Shown here: positions 1-8,780 of the stretch, one piece after another
How the letters are laid out: each line of letters starts with the position of its first letter
Position numbering within the stretch: position 1 is the first letter of the stretch
Assembly: GCA_021783175.1 (NCBI GenBank)
Contig: JAJXUF010000059.1
Coordinates: 1-18,454, forward strand
Direction: 5' to 3'
Source of the DNA: Pseudomonadota bacterium
Lineage (GTDB): Bacteria > Pseudomonadota > Gammaproteobacteria > Acidiferrobacterales > UBA6901
Length of the DNA: 18,454 nt
Program-made: the position numbers and the translations under genes
Notes under the pieces: generated by a model
The model's input: only the letters and a program-made list of their open reading frames with translations
Databases searched by the model: none
What the model was told of the DNA's origin: nothing

Positions 1-1
1 C

Positions 2-817
2 GACCAGGACGTTGAGCTCGAGGATGCAGGCAACGAGCCACTTTTCGGCTCCGGCGCTGACGAAGAACCAAGCTTGTGGCATGAAACAAGCGTCACTGCC
101 CTGCTTCCGTCCGACACTGAACCGCAACGCCTGATCGACGACGTGGCGCAACGCCTCGGCATGACCGCGCCGCCGTCATGGGATACGCAACCGCTGGCGG
201 ACCAGGATTGGGAACGCGCATGGATGGACCGATTCCACGCCATGCACTTCGGCAATAATCTGTGGGTTTGTCCCAGCTGGCTTGCACCACCACCGCCACC
301 AGCCACCGTAGTGACGCTCGATCCGGGCCTTGCCTTCGGCACCGGCACACATGCCACGACAGCCCTGTGTCTTGAGTGGCTCGCCAACCATGAGCTTACC
401 GACAAGGAAATTATAGATTTCGGTTGTGGTTCCGGCATCCTGGCGGTTGCAGCCTTGAAGCGCGGTGCGCGGCGCGCCTGGGGTATAGACATCGACAGCA
501 GTGCACTTGCGGTGGCGCGCGAGAATGCCGAGCGCAATGGGGTGAGCGATCGCCTTGAGGTTGCCCAGCCGCAGGTCCTGCCCGAAGGTCTCATCGCCGA
601 CCTGGTCATTGCCAATATTCTGGCAAAACCGCTGATAGAACTGGCGCCGCGCCTCACGCGCATGACACGGCCCGGCGGTCAACTTATCTTGTCCGGTCTG
701 CTAACCGATCAAATTGCCGAAGTTGCGCTGCATTATGCGAATGAATTCGCCATTGAGGCCCGGATGCGCGACGATTGGGCCCTGCTTGAATGTCACAAAC
801 GTACGCTCGTCACCTGA
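2..817 (+). CDS. prmA: Ribosomal protein L11 methyltransferase PrmA (5' partial)
   Basis: PrmA is a cytoplasmic S-adenosylmethionine-dependent enzyme that methylates ribosomal protein L11. The reading frame is already open at base 2, and the first residues (DQDVELEDAG, then PLFG) fit the N-terminal substrate-binding domain of PrmA, so the true start lies outside the window. About 271 residues are visible, against roughly 290-300 in the family. The motif WERAWMDRFHAMHFG, the stretch LDPGLAFGTGTHATT, the SAM-binding motif DFGCGSG (about base 419) and the NILAKPL segment are all characteristic. It stops at TGA 815-817. The next gene begins 16 bp later on the same strand, so the two are probably co-transcribed. 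Identity is secure; only the N-terminus is unseen. Confidence 0.96.
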   Translation, partial: DQDVELEDAGNEPLFGSGADEEPSLWHETSVTALLPSDTEPQRLIDDVAQRLGMTAPPSWDTQPLADQDWERAWMDRFHAMHFGNNLWVCPSWLAPPPPPATVVTLDPGLAFGTGTHATTALCLEWLANHELTDKEIIDFGCGSGILAVAALKRGARRAWGIDIDSSALAVARENAERNGVSDRLEVAQPQVLPEGLIADLVIANILAKPLIELAPRLTRMTRPGGQLILSGLLTDQIAEVALHYANEFAIEARMRDDWALLECHKRTLVT

Positions 818-833
818 GACTGGCCGGTTCACC

Positions 834-1580
834 ATGTACACTCGCTGTCCGGAATGCAAGACACTATTCAGCGTAAGCGAAGCGCAACGCAAGGCGCGGG
901 GGGGAATGGTGCGCTGCGGACGCTGCTCTACAGTGTTTCAGTCCAATGACAACTTGCTCGACAGGCTGCCGACGGAAGACGATGTCGTCGCTGACAGCGC
1001 TGCGCGCGCACCCGCGACACGTGCGGAAAAAGTGCCAAAGTCGAAAACGACGGCAGCCAGTGATATTGAATTTCCATTGCTTAATTTGGCGCGCCGTCCG
1101 CGTACGCGTTTGCCGTTCTGGATCATGGGTAATCTCCTGCTGGTACTGCTTCTCGGCGCCCAGCTTGTCTATTTCTATAACCCCATGATTACGGCGCTCT
1201 ATCCGGCGACCAGCCCATATGTAACGCTTGCCTGCCATTGGCTCGGTTGCAGCACAAAGCCGCGCCAGGATGTCGCACTCATTGACCTGGACAAAGCGCA
1301 AGTCTCCCCCCAGCCCAAATATGCCAACGCCCTGCGCGTTACGGCAACTCTGGTCAATCGGGCCAGATTCGTTCAGCCGTATCCGCTTCTTGAAGTGACA
1401 CTCAGCGATAATAACGGTGTTGCTATCGCGCGCCGCACTTTCCGCCCTCAGGAATACCTGGACAAGACACAGCTCGGCAGAGGCATGCCGCCGCATATGG
1501 CTGTTAACGTATCGTTCGATGTGACCAGTCCAGATGCAAGTGCGGTCGGTTACGAAATACAACTTTTTGCCGAACCATAG
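834..1580 (+). CDS. Zinc-ribbon, single-pass membrane protein (MJ0042 finger + DUF3426)
   Basis: 248 residues from ATG 834. The frame is open further upstream, but those 40 residues overlap prmA and the protein-like sequence begins at MYTRCPEC. The N-terminus is a zinc ribbon with two Cys pairs (C5/C8 and C28/C31, the second in RCGRC), as in the MJ0042 finger family. A charged, low-complexity linker of about 60 residues follows, then one transmembrane helix near residues 95-115 (IMGNLLLVLLLGAQLVYF). The C-terminal domain fits DUF3426 and has its own Cys pair (C134, C139) before a beta-rich segment. The family commonly sits beside prmA in betaproteobacteria. Its function is not established; the layout suggests a cytoplasmic zinc finger tethered to an extracytoplasmic domain. 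The ribosome binding site is weak. Confidence 0.85.
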   Translation: MYTRCPECKTLFSVSEAQRKARGGMVRCGRCSTVFQSNDNLLDRLPTEDDVVADSAARAPATRAEKVPKSKTTAASDIEFPLLNLARRPRTRLPFWIMGNLLLVLLLGAQLVYFYNPMITALYPATSPYVTLACHWLGCSTKPRQDVALIDLDKAQVSPQPKYANALRVTATLVNRARFVQPYPLLEVTLSDNNGVAIARRTFRPQEYLDKTQLGRGMPPHMAVNVSFDVTSPDASAVGYEIQLFAEP

Positions 1581-1626
1581 ATTCGCGATAAAGCGTGCAC
1601 CGATGTACCCCGGGATCGCCGCCTGA

Positions 1627-1640
1627 TGCAATTGATTGCA
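1627..1640. promoter_or_regulatory. 14-bp perfect inverted repeat upstream of dusB-fis
   Basis: TGCAAT, a 2-base spacer and ATTGCA form a perfect palindrome in the 222-bp gap between the DUF3426 gene and dusB. It lies about 93 bp upstream of the proposed -35 hexamer. Its symmetry resembles a dimeric regulator site, but no regulator is indicated. Confidence 0.3.
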
Positions 1641-1732
1641 CACGGGAAGCAGTTTCCTGACCCAAAGTGGTGCGGCACGTTTCTTGCCATCCCGACGGGA
1701 CCGCTGAAGTCCAACGCTCGTCTACTGCCTCT

Positions 1733-1761
1733 TTCCTGCACAGTCGATTTATGGTTATGAT
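1733..1761 (+). promoter_or_regulatory. Candidate sigma70 promoter for dusB-fis
   Basis: The -10 hexamer TATGAT (1756-1761) is a good match to consensus and lies about 40 bp before the dusB start. The -35 assigned at 17-bp spacing (TTCCTG, 1733-1738) is poor. A GC-rich stretch (GCCGCCC) follows the -10 directly, where the discriminator would be. The call rests mainly on the -10 and its position. Confidence 0.35.
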
Positions 1762-1802
1762 GCCGCCCTTTCCGATTTGAATTCTTAAAAAACACGACCT
1801 CA

Positions 1803-2801
1803 ATGCGGCTCGGTCCTTACGTACTAAAGAACAATCTGCTACTTGCGCCAATGGCTGGGGTCACGGATCGGCCGTTTCGCCACTTGTGCCGCAGACTCGG
1901 TGCAGGCATGGCAGTATCAGAAATGGTTTCTTCCAATTCGCTTTTGTGGGGCAGCGAGAAAACGTTGCGGCGGGCGAATCACAGGGGCGAACCAGAACCG
2001 AAATCGGTGCAATTGGCCGGCGCTGATCCTGTCATGATGGCCGAAGCGGCGCGCTACAACGTGGACAACGGCGCGCAGATAATTGACATCAACATGGGTT
2101 GTCCCGCGAAGAAAGTCTGCAATGTCCTGGCAGGCTCGGCATTGCTGCGCGATGAACCTCTGGTGGCGCGAATAGTCGAGGCCGTGGTCAAGAGCGTCGA
2201 CGTTCCCGTTACGCTAAAAATTCGCACCGGCTGGGATCGGGACCATCGCAACGGCGTGCAGATCGCGCGCATCGCCGAGTCAGCCGGCATCCAGGCGCTG
2301 GCGGTGCACGGGCGCACCCGCGCCGACGCCTACCAGGGAGAGGCGGAATACGAAACGATCGCCGCCATCAAAGCGGCGGTGCACATTCCGGTAATCGCCA
2401 ACGGCGACATCGACTCTCCGGAAAAGGCCAAATACGTACTGCAGGCAAGCGGCGCGGACGGTGTGATGATCGGGCGTGCAGCGCAGGGCCGACCGTGGAT
2501 ATTCCGCGAGATCCAGCATTACCTGCTAACCGGGACACGGTTGCCTGAGCCGAGCCCCCGCGAGGTATGCGACATTCTGCTTGGACATCTTGATAACCTT
2601 TACGAATTCTATGGCGAGCATCTGGGTGTGCGCATCGCACGCAAACATATCTCCTGGTACAGCAAGGGTCTGATCGGCGGCGGTGCATTCCGTCACGCCA
2701 TCAACCAGGTCGAGACCGTGTCGGCGCAAATCGCGATGATCGATGATTTTTTTGCACGCCAGTCGGAAACAGCCGAACTGGCCGCCGGGATCGCAGCATG
2801 A
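1803..2801 (+). CDS. dusB: tRNA-dihydrouridine synthase B
   Basis: 332 residues. DusB is a flavin enzyme that reduces uridine to dihydrouridine in the D-loop of tRNA, using NADPH. The N-terminal LAPMAGVTDRPFR motif, the SEMVSSNSL segment and NMGCPAKK with catalytic Cys100 are diagnostic. VTLKIRTGW, VHGRTR and IGRAAQGRPWIF then follow in the usual TIM-barrel order, with the helical RNA-binding domain at the C-terminus. The ATG at 1803 gives the family N-terminus (RLGPYVLKNNLLLAPMAG), though no Shine-Dalgarno is obvious. The gene ends in an ATGA overlap with fis. The dusB-fis pairing is conserved in proteobacteria, where fis is expressed from the promoter ahead of dusB. Confidence 0.97.
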   Translation: MRLGPYVLKNNLLLAPMAGVTDRPFRHLCRRLGAGMAVSEMVSSNSLLWGSEKTLRRANHRGEPEPKSVQLAGADPVMMAEAARYNVDNGAQIIDINMGCPAKKVCNVLAGSALLRDEPLVARIVEAVVKSVDVPVTLKIRTGWDRDHRNGVQIARIAESAGIQALAVHGRTRADAYQGEAEYETIAAIKAAVHIPVIANGDIDSPEKAKYVLQASGADGVMIGRAAQGRPWIFREIQHYLLTGTRLPEPSPREVCDILLGHLDNLYEFYGEHLGVRIARKHISWYSKGLIGGGAFRHAINQVETVSAQIAMIDDFFARQSETAELAAGIAA

Positions 2802-3043
2802 AAGAACACCACCGCAAGGGCCCGCTCGCTACATGCGTAAAAAGCGCGCTCGAGCGCTACTTTCATGATCTGGACGGGGAAAAACCCGGCAATCTGTATG
2901 CCATGGTCATCAGTGAAATAGAGCGGCCGCTGCTTGAGGCCATCATGCACCATGCCGAAAGCAACCAGTGCAAAGCCGCCCGCATGCTTGGCATTAACCG
3001 AAATACCTTGCGAAAGAAGCTCAAACTGCACGGTCTGGACTGA
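2798..3043 (+). CDS. fis: Fis-family nucleoid-associated DNA-binding protein
   Basis: 81 residues, shorter at the N-terminus than E. coli Fis (98). Fis is a dimeric DNA-bending protein that shapes the nucleoid and activates stable-RNA promoters in enterics. The C-terminal half carries the helix-turn-helix CKAARMLGINRNTLRKKLK, and the central segment PLLEAIMHHAESNQ forms the dimer helices. The ATG overlaps the dusB stop (ATGA), so translation is probably coupled. The short form lacking much of the enteric beta-hairpin arm is common in betaproteobacteria. Whether it has the full range of enteric Fis functions cannot be told from sequence. Confidence 0.92.
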   Translation: MKEHHRKGPLATCVKSALERYFHDLDGEKPGNLYAMVISEIERPLLEAIMHHAESNQCKAARMLGINRNTLRKKLKLHGLD

Positions 3044-3049
3044 CGCAGC

Positions 3050-3078
3050 TAAACAATCGCGCCCGGTAACGGTAGAAT
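3050..3078 (+). promoter_or_regulatory. Candidate sigma70 promoter for purH
   Basis: TAAACA (3050-3055, 4/6 match) and TAGAAT (3073-3078, 5/6) are separated by exactly 17 bp, starting 6 bp after the fis stop. This would produce a purH leader of about 135 bases, which contains imperfect hairpins around 3160-3195. I saw no recognisable riboswitch consensus there. Confidence 0.4.
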
Positions 3079-3219
3079 TCTTCCTGCCGCAGGAGATATC
3101 CGGTCGACGGCGCCGGCATACGGTACCAACCACTTTCAATTTATTTTTGAGTCTGCTACCGCTGGCTGGATTCCAGCACCACTGCGGGTGGCAGCCTCGT
3201 GCAAATCGCAAGAGGCAGC

Positions 3220-4791
3220 ATGTCGAAGATCAAGCGCGCTTTGATCAGCGTTTCCGCAAAGAGCGGACTCGCTGAGTTCGCCCGGGCCCTTCATGTCGCC
3301 GGTGTCGAGATCATCTCTACCGGGGGCACAGCCAAGCTTCTGCAAGACAATGGCATCCCTGTAACTGAAGTCTCTGACTACACGGGGTTTCCGGAAATGC
3401 TGGACGGGCGCCTCAAAACCCTGCACCCCATGATTCACGGCGGCATCCTCGGCCGTCGCGATCTCGAAAGTCATCGTCAGGCAATGGAGCTCCACGGTAT
3501 CCGGCCTATCGACATGGTAGTCGTCAATCTATACCCGTTTGAACAGACGATTGCGCGCAAGGATTGCAGCCTCGAACTGGCGATCGAGAATATCGATATT
3601 GGCGGACCGACACTGTTGCGCGCGGCCGCCAAGAACCATGTAGCCATCACTGTTATTGTGGACAGCGGCGACTACAACGCGGTTCTTGAAGAAATGAAAG
3701 CGCACGCCGGATCGGTGAGCGACGCGACGCGCTTCCGCCTCGCAGTCAAGGCCTTCGAGCATACCGCGCGCTATGACGGCGCCATTGCCAACTATCTTGG
3801 CACTCTCCAGCCGGACGGCAATCGCCTGCGATTTCCCGAAACCTTCAATTCGCAGTTCGTCAAAGTGCAGGACATGCGCTATGGCGAGAATCCGCATCAA
3901 CAAGCCGCGTTTTACCGTGAGAACGATCCAGCCGAAGTATGTGTTGCCACTGCGACACAGCTGCAGGGGAAGGAGTTGTCCTTCAATAACGTCGCCGACA
4001 CGGATGCCGCACTGGAATGCGTGAAATCATTCGCCGAACCGGCATGCGTCATCGTCAAGCACGCAAATCCTTGCGGCGTCGCGGTCGCGGACACGGTACT
4101 CGACGCCTACCAGCACGCCTACATTACCGATCCGACTTCGGCATTCGGCGGCATTATCGCTTTTAACCGGGAATTGGACAAAGTCACGGCGCTCGCCATA
4201 GTTGACCGCCAGTTTGTGGAAGTGATCGTCGCTCCGTCTGTCACTCAGGACGCGCGCGCGGTCCTTGCCACAAAACAGAATGTGCGCGTGCTGGAATGCG
4301 GAAAATGGGGGACGCAGCGGCCGGCGGGCCTCGATTTCAAGCGCGTCACCGGAGGCCTTCTGGTGCAAGACCGCGACATCGCGATCCTGGATCAGGCGCA
4401 GCTCAAGATTGTGACAAAACGCGCACCAACCCCGAACGAGATCAAGGATCTCATGTTCGCCTGGACCGTGGTTAAGTTCGTTAAATCCAATGCCATCGTC
4501 TATTGCAAGGCAGGACGCACTGTCGGCGTAGGGGCCGGTCAGATGAGTCGCGTCTATAGCGCCCGCATTGCCTCCATTAAGGCGGCCGATGCCGGCCTGG
4601 AAGTGCGTGGTTCGGTCATGGCATCGGATGCGTTCTTTCCGTTTCGCGACGGCTTGGACCAGGCCGCCGAGGTCGGGATCACTGCAGTGATCCAGCCCGG
4701 CGGCTCCATGCGCGATCAGGAGGTCATAGACGCAGCCGACCAGCACGGCATCGCCATGGTCTTTACGGGCGTTCGTCATTTCCGCCATTGA
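3220..4791 (+). CDS. purH: Bifunctional AICAR formyltransferase / IMP cyclohydrolase PurH
   Basis: 523 residues from ATG 3220, preceded by an AGAGGCAG ribosome binding site; an upstream in-frame GTG would add seven unconserved residues. PurH does the last two steps of IMP synthesis: formyl transfer to AICAR, then ring closure. The N-terminal cyclohydrolase (MGS-like) domain shows [20 protein letters not shown] and [16 protein letters not shown]. The transformylase domain shows MRYGENPHQ, the catalytic VKHANPCG segment, [14 protein letters not shown] and [12 protein letters not shown]. It ends in the family-typical FTGVRHFRH. Length matches the family (about 520-530). It lies upstream of a GNAT gene and purD on the same strand, consistent with a purine operon. 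Confidence 0.98.
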   Translation: MSKIKRALISVSAKSGLAEFARALHVAGVEIISTGGTAKLLQDNGIPVTEVSDYTGFPEMLDGRLKTLHPMIHGGILGRRDLESHRQAMELHGIRPIDMVVVNLYPFEQTIARKDCSLELAIENIDIGGPTLLRAAAKNHVAITVIVDSGDYNAVLEEMKAHAGSVSDATRFRLAVKAFEHTARYDGAIANYLGTLQPDGNRLRFPETFNSQFVKVQDMRYGENPHQQAAFYRENDPAEVCVATATQLQGKELSFNNVADTDAALECVKSFAEPACVIVKHANPCGVAVADTVLDAYQHAYITDPTSAFGGIIAFNRELDKVTALAIVDRQFVEVIVAPSVTQDARAVLATKQNVRVLECGKWGTQRPAGLDFKRVTGGLLVQDRDIAILDQAQLKIVTKRAPTPNEIKDLMFAWTVVKFVKSNAIVYCKAGRTVGVGAGQMSRVYSARIASIKAADAGLEVRGSVMASDAFFPFRDGLDQAAEVGITAVIQPGGSMRDQEVIDAADQHGIAMVFTGVRHFRH

Positions 4792-4815
4792 CGCTGCGGC
4801 AACGGACAGATCTTG

Positions 4816-5247
4816 ATGAACATAGCAATCGCAACCAGCAGCACCGACATCGAGCGCTGCTTTCCGGTTATGGTGCAGCTGCGCACCCACCTCAGCAGAG
4901 AGCAGTTCATAGAGCAAGTTCAGCTGCAACAGAAACAGGGCTACCATCTTGCGTACCTCGATGATGGCGGTGAGGTGCGCTCACTGGCGGGCTTCCGCTT
5001 CTTCAATATGCTGGCGTTTGGCCGGATGATGTACGTCGACGACCTCGTGACGGCGCAAGACCAGCGCTCGCACGGATACGGCGGCAGACTGTTCGACTGG
5101 CTGGTGGAACGGGCCAGGACCGAGGCTTGCGTGCAGCTACACCTAGACTCCGGTGTGCAGCGCTTTGATGCCCATCGCTTCTACTTGGCCCAGCGCATGC
5201 GCATTTCCAGCCATCATTTTGCCTTGAACCTGGATGCGAACCCGTGA
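4816..5247 (+). CDS. GNAT-family N-acetyltransferase between purH and purD
   Basis: 143 residues from ATG 4816; a TTG one codon earlier is the alternative. The fold is a short GNAT: an N-terminal helix pair, LAGFRFFNMLAFGRMMYVDDLVT as strands beta3/4 with a bulge, then the acetyl-CoA loop QRSHGYGG (the Q/R-x-x-G-x-G signature) and the C-terminal LHLDSGVQRFDAHRFY. The terminal segment RFYLAQRM resembles the usual A-x-x-F-Y element. The substrate is unknown. The gene starts 24 bp after purH and its TGA overlaps the GTG of purD, so it is very likely in the same transcript and translationally coupled to purD. A link to purine metabolism is suggested by position only. Confidence 0.82.
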   Translation: MNIAIATSSTDIERCFPVMVQLRTHLSREQFIEQVQLQQKQGYHLAYLDDGGEVRSLAGFRFFNMLAFGRMMYVDDLVTAQDQRSHGYGGRLFDWLVERARTEACVQLHLDSGVQRFDAHRFYLAQRMRISSHHFALNLDANP

Positions 5248-6533
5248 AGGTACTTATTGTCGGTGGCGGCGGGCGCGAACATGCACTGGCCTGGAAAGTG
5301 GCGCAGTCACCCCGCGCAACCACGGTTTTCGTCGCGCCTGGTAACGCCGGCACCGCGCACGAATCCAAGTGCCGGAATGTCCCGATCGCAGCGGAAGACG
5401 TGGACGGCCTGCTGGATTATGCGATCAGGTCTGCCATCGACCTTACCATCGTCGGACCGGAAGCGCCGCTGGTGCTGGGAATTGTCGACCGCTTCAAGGC
5501 GGCAGGCCTGCGCTGCTTCGGACCCAGCGCCGCGGCGGCGCGGCTGGAGGGCTCCAAGGCCTTTGCCAAGGATTTCCTTGCGCGCCACGGAATTCCGACC
5601 GCTGCCTACGCAAACTTTACCGAAATCGGCGCGGCCGAGTCGTACATCAGCAAGGTCGGCGCACCGATCGTGGTGAAGGCCGATGGGCTGGCGGCGGGCA
5701 AGGGTGTGATAATCGCGCAATCGGTTGATGAAGCGCTCGCGGCAGCGCGCGACATGTTGGCAGGCAATGTCTTCGGGGATGCCGGGCATCGCATCGTTGT
5801 CGAAGAATACCTTACTGGGGAAGAGGCAAGTTTCATAGTAATGGTAGATGGCGCCCATGTGCTTGCTCTGGCAACCTCCCAGGATCACAAACGTCTACTC
5901 GATGGTGATCGAGGGCCAAACACTGGCGGCATGGGGGCCTACTCCCCGGCGCCGGTGGTTTCCCCGCAAATGCACGCACGTATCATGCGCGAGGTGATCG
6001 AGCCCACCGTACATGGCATGGCTGCGGATGGCCATCCGTACAGCGGATTTCTCTACGCCGGGATCATGATCACGAATGATGGCACGCCGCGAGTCCTTGA
6101 GTATAACTGCCGTTTCGGGGATCCCGAGACGCAGCCGATTCTGTTGCGCCTAAAGTCGGACCTGGTGGATCTGGTGGAAGCGGCGCTTGACGGTCGACTC
6201 AATAAAGTCGAGGCAAGCTGGGATCCACGCGTGGCACTTGGCGTGGTGATGGCGGCGGGCGGTTATCCCGGTACCTATCGCAAGGGAGACGCGATACACG
6301 GGCTTGGAGCGGAGCGCGCGCCCGACGAGAAGGTATTTCATGCGGGTACGATTCAATCGGGGGCCGAGGTCATCACCAACGGCGGTCGCGTGTTGTGTGC
6401 CGCGGCTCTCGGTAACGATGTGGCTGATGCACAGCGCCGTGCGTATGCACTGGTGCGTGAAATAAGCTGGGAAGGCGTCCAGTTCCGCAAGGACATCGGA
6501 TTTCGCGCCATTGCGCGCGAGCAGCAATTCTGA
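5244..6533 (+). CDS. purD: Phosphoribosylamine-glycine ligase (GAR synthetase)
   Basis: 429 residues, typical length. PurD ligates glycine to phosphoribosylamine using ATP, the second step of de novo purine synthesis. It begins at GTG 5244 inside the GNAT stop (GTGA), giving the family N-terminus [20 protein letters not shown]-grasp elements are clear: [43 protein letters not shown] and the metal-binding [12 protein letters not shown]. The C-terminal domain ends at an ordinary position. A 147-bp gap follows before purE. Confidence 0.98.
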   Translation: MKVLIVGGGGREHALAWKVAQSPRATTVFVAPGNAGTAHESKCRNVPIAAEDVDGLLDYAIRSAIDLTIVGPEAPLVLGIVDRFKAAGLRCFGPSAAAARLEGSKAFAKDFLARHGIPTAAYANFTEIGAAESYISKVGAPIVVKADGLAAGKGVIIAQSVDEALAAARDMLAGNVFGDAGHRIVVEEYLTGEEASFIVMVDGAHVLALATSQDHKRLLDGDRGPNTGGMGAYSPAPVVSPQMHARIMREVIEPTVHGMAADGHPYSGFLYAGIMITNDGTPRVLEYNCRFGDPETQPILLRLKSDLVDLVEAALDGRLNKVEASWDPRVALGVVMAAGGYPGTYRKGDAIHGLGAERAPDEKVFHAGTIQSGAEVITNGGRVLCAAALGNDVADAQRRAYALVREISWEGVQFRKDIGFRAIAREQQF

Positions 6534-6632
6534 GATTGCTGACACTGGGATGCCACCAGTCATTGACAACGGTATTCGGGAAGCGGCAATGGTCCGACTT
6601 TACCCAGATATCAGCGATATGATTTTCGTGAT

Positions 6633-6659
6633 GCACCCGACCGCGTGCACGGCGGGTGC
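6633..6659 (+). other. 7-bp stem inverted repeat in the purE leader
   Basis: GCACCCG (6633-6639) and CGGGTGC (6653-6659) form a perfect stem around a 13-base loop, ending 8 bases before the purE ribosome binding site (GGAG near 6668). It could influence purE translation. There is no T-run, so it is not a classic terminator. A weaker 5-bp stem lies at 6544-6560, just after purD. Confidence 0.3.
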
Positions 6660-6680
6660 CCAGTCCAGGAGATATTACCG

Positions 6681-7187
6681 ATGAGCACACCTTTTGTCGC
6701 TATTCTAATGGGTTCCGACTCCGACTTGCCGACCATGGAGACGACAGCCACTGTCCTCGACAAGCTCGGCGTGCGTTACGAAATCAAGATTACCTCCGCG
6801 CACCGCACACCGGAGGCGACCCACTCATATGTCAGAGAAGCCGATTCGCGCGGCTGCGCGGTGTTCGTTGCTGCGGCGGGTTTGGCGGCGCATCTGGCCG
6901 GCACCGTGGCAGCGCTCACTTTGAAACCAGTCATTGGTGTGCCGATGGAAGGCGGACCGCTCAACGGCGAGGACGCATTGCTTTCAACGGTGCAGATGCC
7001 AGGCGGTATTCCAGTGGCCTGCGTGGCCATTGGCAAACACGGAGCCAAGAACGCCGCTTACCTTGCGGCACAGATTCTTGCGCTGGGCGATCAGGGTCTG
7101 GCCAAGCGACTGGCTGACGAACGCGCCGCAAATGCGGCCGAAATCATCGCCAAAGATCGCGCGCTGCAGCAAAAGCGCGGAAAGTAA
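6681..7187 (+). CDS. purE: N5-carboxyaminoimidazole ribonucleotide mutase-type PurE
   Basis: 168 residues from ATG 6681, preceded by AGGAGAT at good spacing; an upstream in-frame start would add 12 unconserved residues. PurE makes carboxyaminoimidazole ribonucleotide, either from the PurK product (class I) or directly from CO2 (class II). Visible motifs are [19 protein letters not shown] with the active-site His, and [22 protein letters not shown]. The usual AAHLPG element reads AAHLAGT here, preceded by AAGL rather than the common AGGA. The octamer-forming C-terminal tail is present. tsaC follows after 5 bp, and purK, often the next gene, is missing. PurE identity is sure; its class is open. 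Confidence 0.95.
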   Translation: MSTPFVAILMGSDSDLPTMETTATVLDKLGVRYEIKITSAHRTPEATHSYVREADSRGCAVFVAAAGLAAHLAGTVAALTLKPVIGVPMEGGPLNGEDALLSTVQMPGGIPVACVAIGKHGAKNAAYLAAQILALGDQGLAKRLADERAANAAEIIAKDRALQQKRGK

Positions 7188-7192
7188 CGACG

Positions 7193-7735
7193 TTGTCCAA
7201 CGACATCGACCGGGCCGCAACGATCCTGCGCCAGGGCGGGATAGTAGCGTATGCGACGGAATCGGTGTTTGGTCTGGGATGCGATCCGCGCAACCGGCGA
7301 GCGGTCGAACGACTGCGCCGCATCAAGCGGCGCAGTGCCGGCAAGGGATTTATCCTGCTCGCCGCCGAGCCGGGGCAGCTTGAATACTTTGTAGCGGGCT
7401 TCCCGCCGCAAGTCCTGGCAAGCTGGCCGGGACCTTGCACCTGGCTTGTGCCGGTGCGGTCCGGAATCATTCCGTGGGTAACAGGAGGGTCGCCGCGCAT
7501 CGCCGTGCGCGTCACCGCCCATGCGCAGGCAGCAGCGCTGTGCCGCGCGGCCAATATGGCGATCGTATCAACCAGTGCCAACCGCTCCGGTCAGCGCCCG
7601 GCACGTACCCGGCGCGAGGTGGTGCGGCGTTTCGGTAAGCTTGTCGACTACGTGCTGCCGGGCCGGGTAGGTGGACTGCGGCGCCCAACCCAGATTATCG
7701 ACGCCGCCACCGGCCGTGTCCTGCGTCCGGGCTAG
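7193..7735 (+). CDS. tsaC: Threonylcarbamoyl-AMP synthase (Sua5/YciO/YrdC family, short TsaC form)
   Basis: 180 residues. TsaC makes threonylcarbamoyl-AMP from threonine, bicarbonate and ATP for the t6A37 modification of ANN-decoding tRNAs. It starts at TTG 7193, supported by GGAAAG eight bases upstream. The sequence runs [18 protein letters not shown], then [13 protein letters not shown] with the nucleotide-binding Lys, [19 protein letters not shown] and the [10 protein letters not shown] motif, all typical. It has no C-terminal Sua5 domain, so it is the short E. coli-like form (190 residues there). It is 5 bp after purE and 13 bp before hemF, so it is probably co-transcribed with them. Confidence 0.94.
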   Translation: MSNDIDRAATILRQGGIVAYATESVFGLGCDPRNRRAVERLRRIKRRSAGKGFILLAAEPGQLEYFVAGFPPQVLASWPGPCTWLVPVRSGIIPWVTGGSPRIAVRVTAHAQAAALCRAANMAIVSTSANRSGQRPARTRREVVRRFGKLVDYVLPGRVGGLRRPTQIIDAATGRVLRPG

Positions 7736-7748
7736 CGGGCGGACGAAT

Positions 7749-8657
7749 ATGAACAACATAAGTATCGATGGCGTTTTAGGCTACCTGCTAGATTTGCAGG
7801 AGCAAGTCTGCACTGCGCTCGCTGCCGCTGACGGCGAAGGCAAATTTCATGAAGATGCCTGGCAACGACCGGATGGCGGCGGGGGCCGCACACGCATACT
7901 CACGGATGGCCGGGTTTTCGAGCAGGCGGGCGTGAATTTTTCGCACGTTGACGGACAGCGCCTGCCCCCGTCTGCGAGCGCACAGCGCCCGGAGCTCGCC
8001 GGCCGTTCCTTTCAGGCTATGGGCGTGTCATTGGTCATTCATCCACGCAACCCCTATATACCGACATCACACTGTAACGTGCGTTTCTTCATTGCAGACA
8101 AACCCGGGGCACCCCCCGTGTGGTGGTTTGGCGGCGGCTTCGATCTGACGCCGTATTACGGGTTCGAGGATGACGCCAGACACTGGCACGGGATCGCACA
8201 CCAGGCCTGCGCTCCTTTCGGACAGGACTATTACACCCGTTTCAAGAAATGGTGTGATGAGTACTTCTTCCTGAAGCACCGTGGCGAAACCCGCGGCATC
8301 GGCGGCCTGTTCTTCGATGACTTCAGCGATCGGAATTTCGAGCACAGCTTCGCCTTCATGCGTAGCGTGGGCGATAGCTTCCTGCCGGCATATCTGCCCA
8401 TCGTCGAGCGCCGCAAGGACATGCCGTTTGGCGAGCGCGAGCGCGATTTTCAGCTTTACCGGCGCGGACGTTACGTTGAGTTCAATCTCGTGTACGACCG
8501 CGGAACCTTGTTTGGCCTGCAGTCAGGCGGTCGGACCGAGTCGATACTGATGTCGCTGCCGCCGCTGGTGCGATGGCGCTATGATTGGCATCCGGCGGCG
8601 GGCAGCCCTGAGGCAAGGCTTTACGATGACTTCCTGAAACCGCGTGAGTGGTTGTAA
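7749..8657 (+). CDS. hemF: Oxygen-dependent coproporphyrinogen III oxidase
   Basis: 302 residues from ATG 7749 (E. coli HemF 299); a longer in-frame extension overlaps tsaC and is not conserved. HemF carries out the oxidative decarboxylation of coproporphyrinogen III to protoporphyrinogen IX, using O2. Diagnostic segments are [55 protein letters not shown] and [15 protein letters not shown], then [17 protein letters not shown] near the C-terminus. Its presence indicates an organism able to make heme under oxic conditions. It is the last of the tightly packed plus-strand genes; 123 bp separate it from the next. Confidence 0.98.
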   Translation: MNNISIDGVLGYLLDLQEQVCTALAAADGEGKFHEDAWQRPDGGGGRTRILTDGRVFEQAGVNFSHVDGQRLPPSASAQRPELAGRSFQAMGVSLVIHPRNPYIPTSHCNVRFFIADKPGAPPVWWFGGGFDLTPYYGFEDDARHWHGIAHQACAPFGQDYYTRFKKWCDEYFFLKHRGETRGIGGLFFDDFSDRNFEHSFAFMRSVGDSFLPAYLPIVERRKDMPFGERERDFQLYRRGRYVEFNLVYDRGTLFGLQSGGRTESILMSLPPLVRWRYDWHPAAGSPEARLYDDFLKPREWL

Positions 8658-8670
8658 AAAAAGACGATAC

Positions 8671-8699
8671 GTGGCATTTCGGCCCGGGATGTCTACACT
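8671..8699 (+). promoter_or_regulatory. Candidate promoter for the exported hypothetical gene
   Basis: GTGGCA (8671-8676, 4/6) and TACACT (8694-8699, 4/6) are 17 bp apart in the 123-bp gap after hemF. A tandem CATGCGG duplication lies just downstream, then a purine-rich leader into a strong AAAGGAGA ribosome binding site. This is a modest match only. Confidence 0.3.
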
Positions 8700-8780
8700 T
8701 GCAAACATGTCATGCGGCATGCGGACAAGCGGCTCGACGTGAAAGACAAAAGAAGACCTCAACAAAAGAAAGGAGACCTT

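Noticed and set aside
714..833. Upstream extension of the zinc-ribbon gene
   Set aside because: The extra 40 codons overlap prmA and precede the conserved MYTRCPEC start; they look like an out-of-frame reading of prmA.
864..1643. 259-codon minus-strand ORF opposite the zinc-ribbon gene
   Set aside because: The plus-strand frame has a zinc ribbon, a membrane helix and the DUF3426 layout; the antisense frame has no recognisable features.
3079..3219. Possible ZTP (pfl) riboswitch in the purH leader
   Set aside because: Such riboswitches do precede purine genes, but I could not find the conserved 3' segment (CCGCCUGGGCA-like) or the matching 5' half. Only generic hairpins are present. A covariance-model search would settle it.
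4027..4947. 306-codon minus-strand ORF over the 3' half of purH
   Set aside because: It is antisense to a certain purH and into the next gene, with no recognisable protein character. GC-rich coding DNA commonly leaves such frames open.
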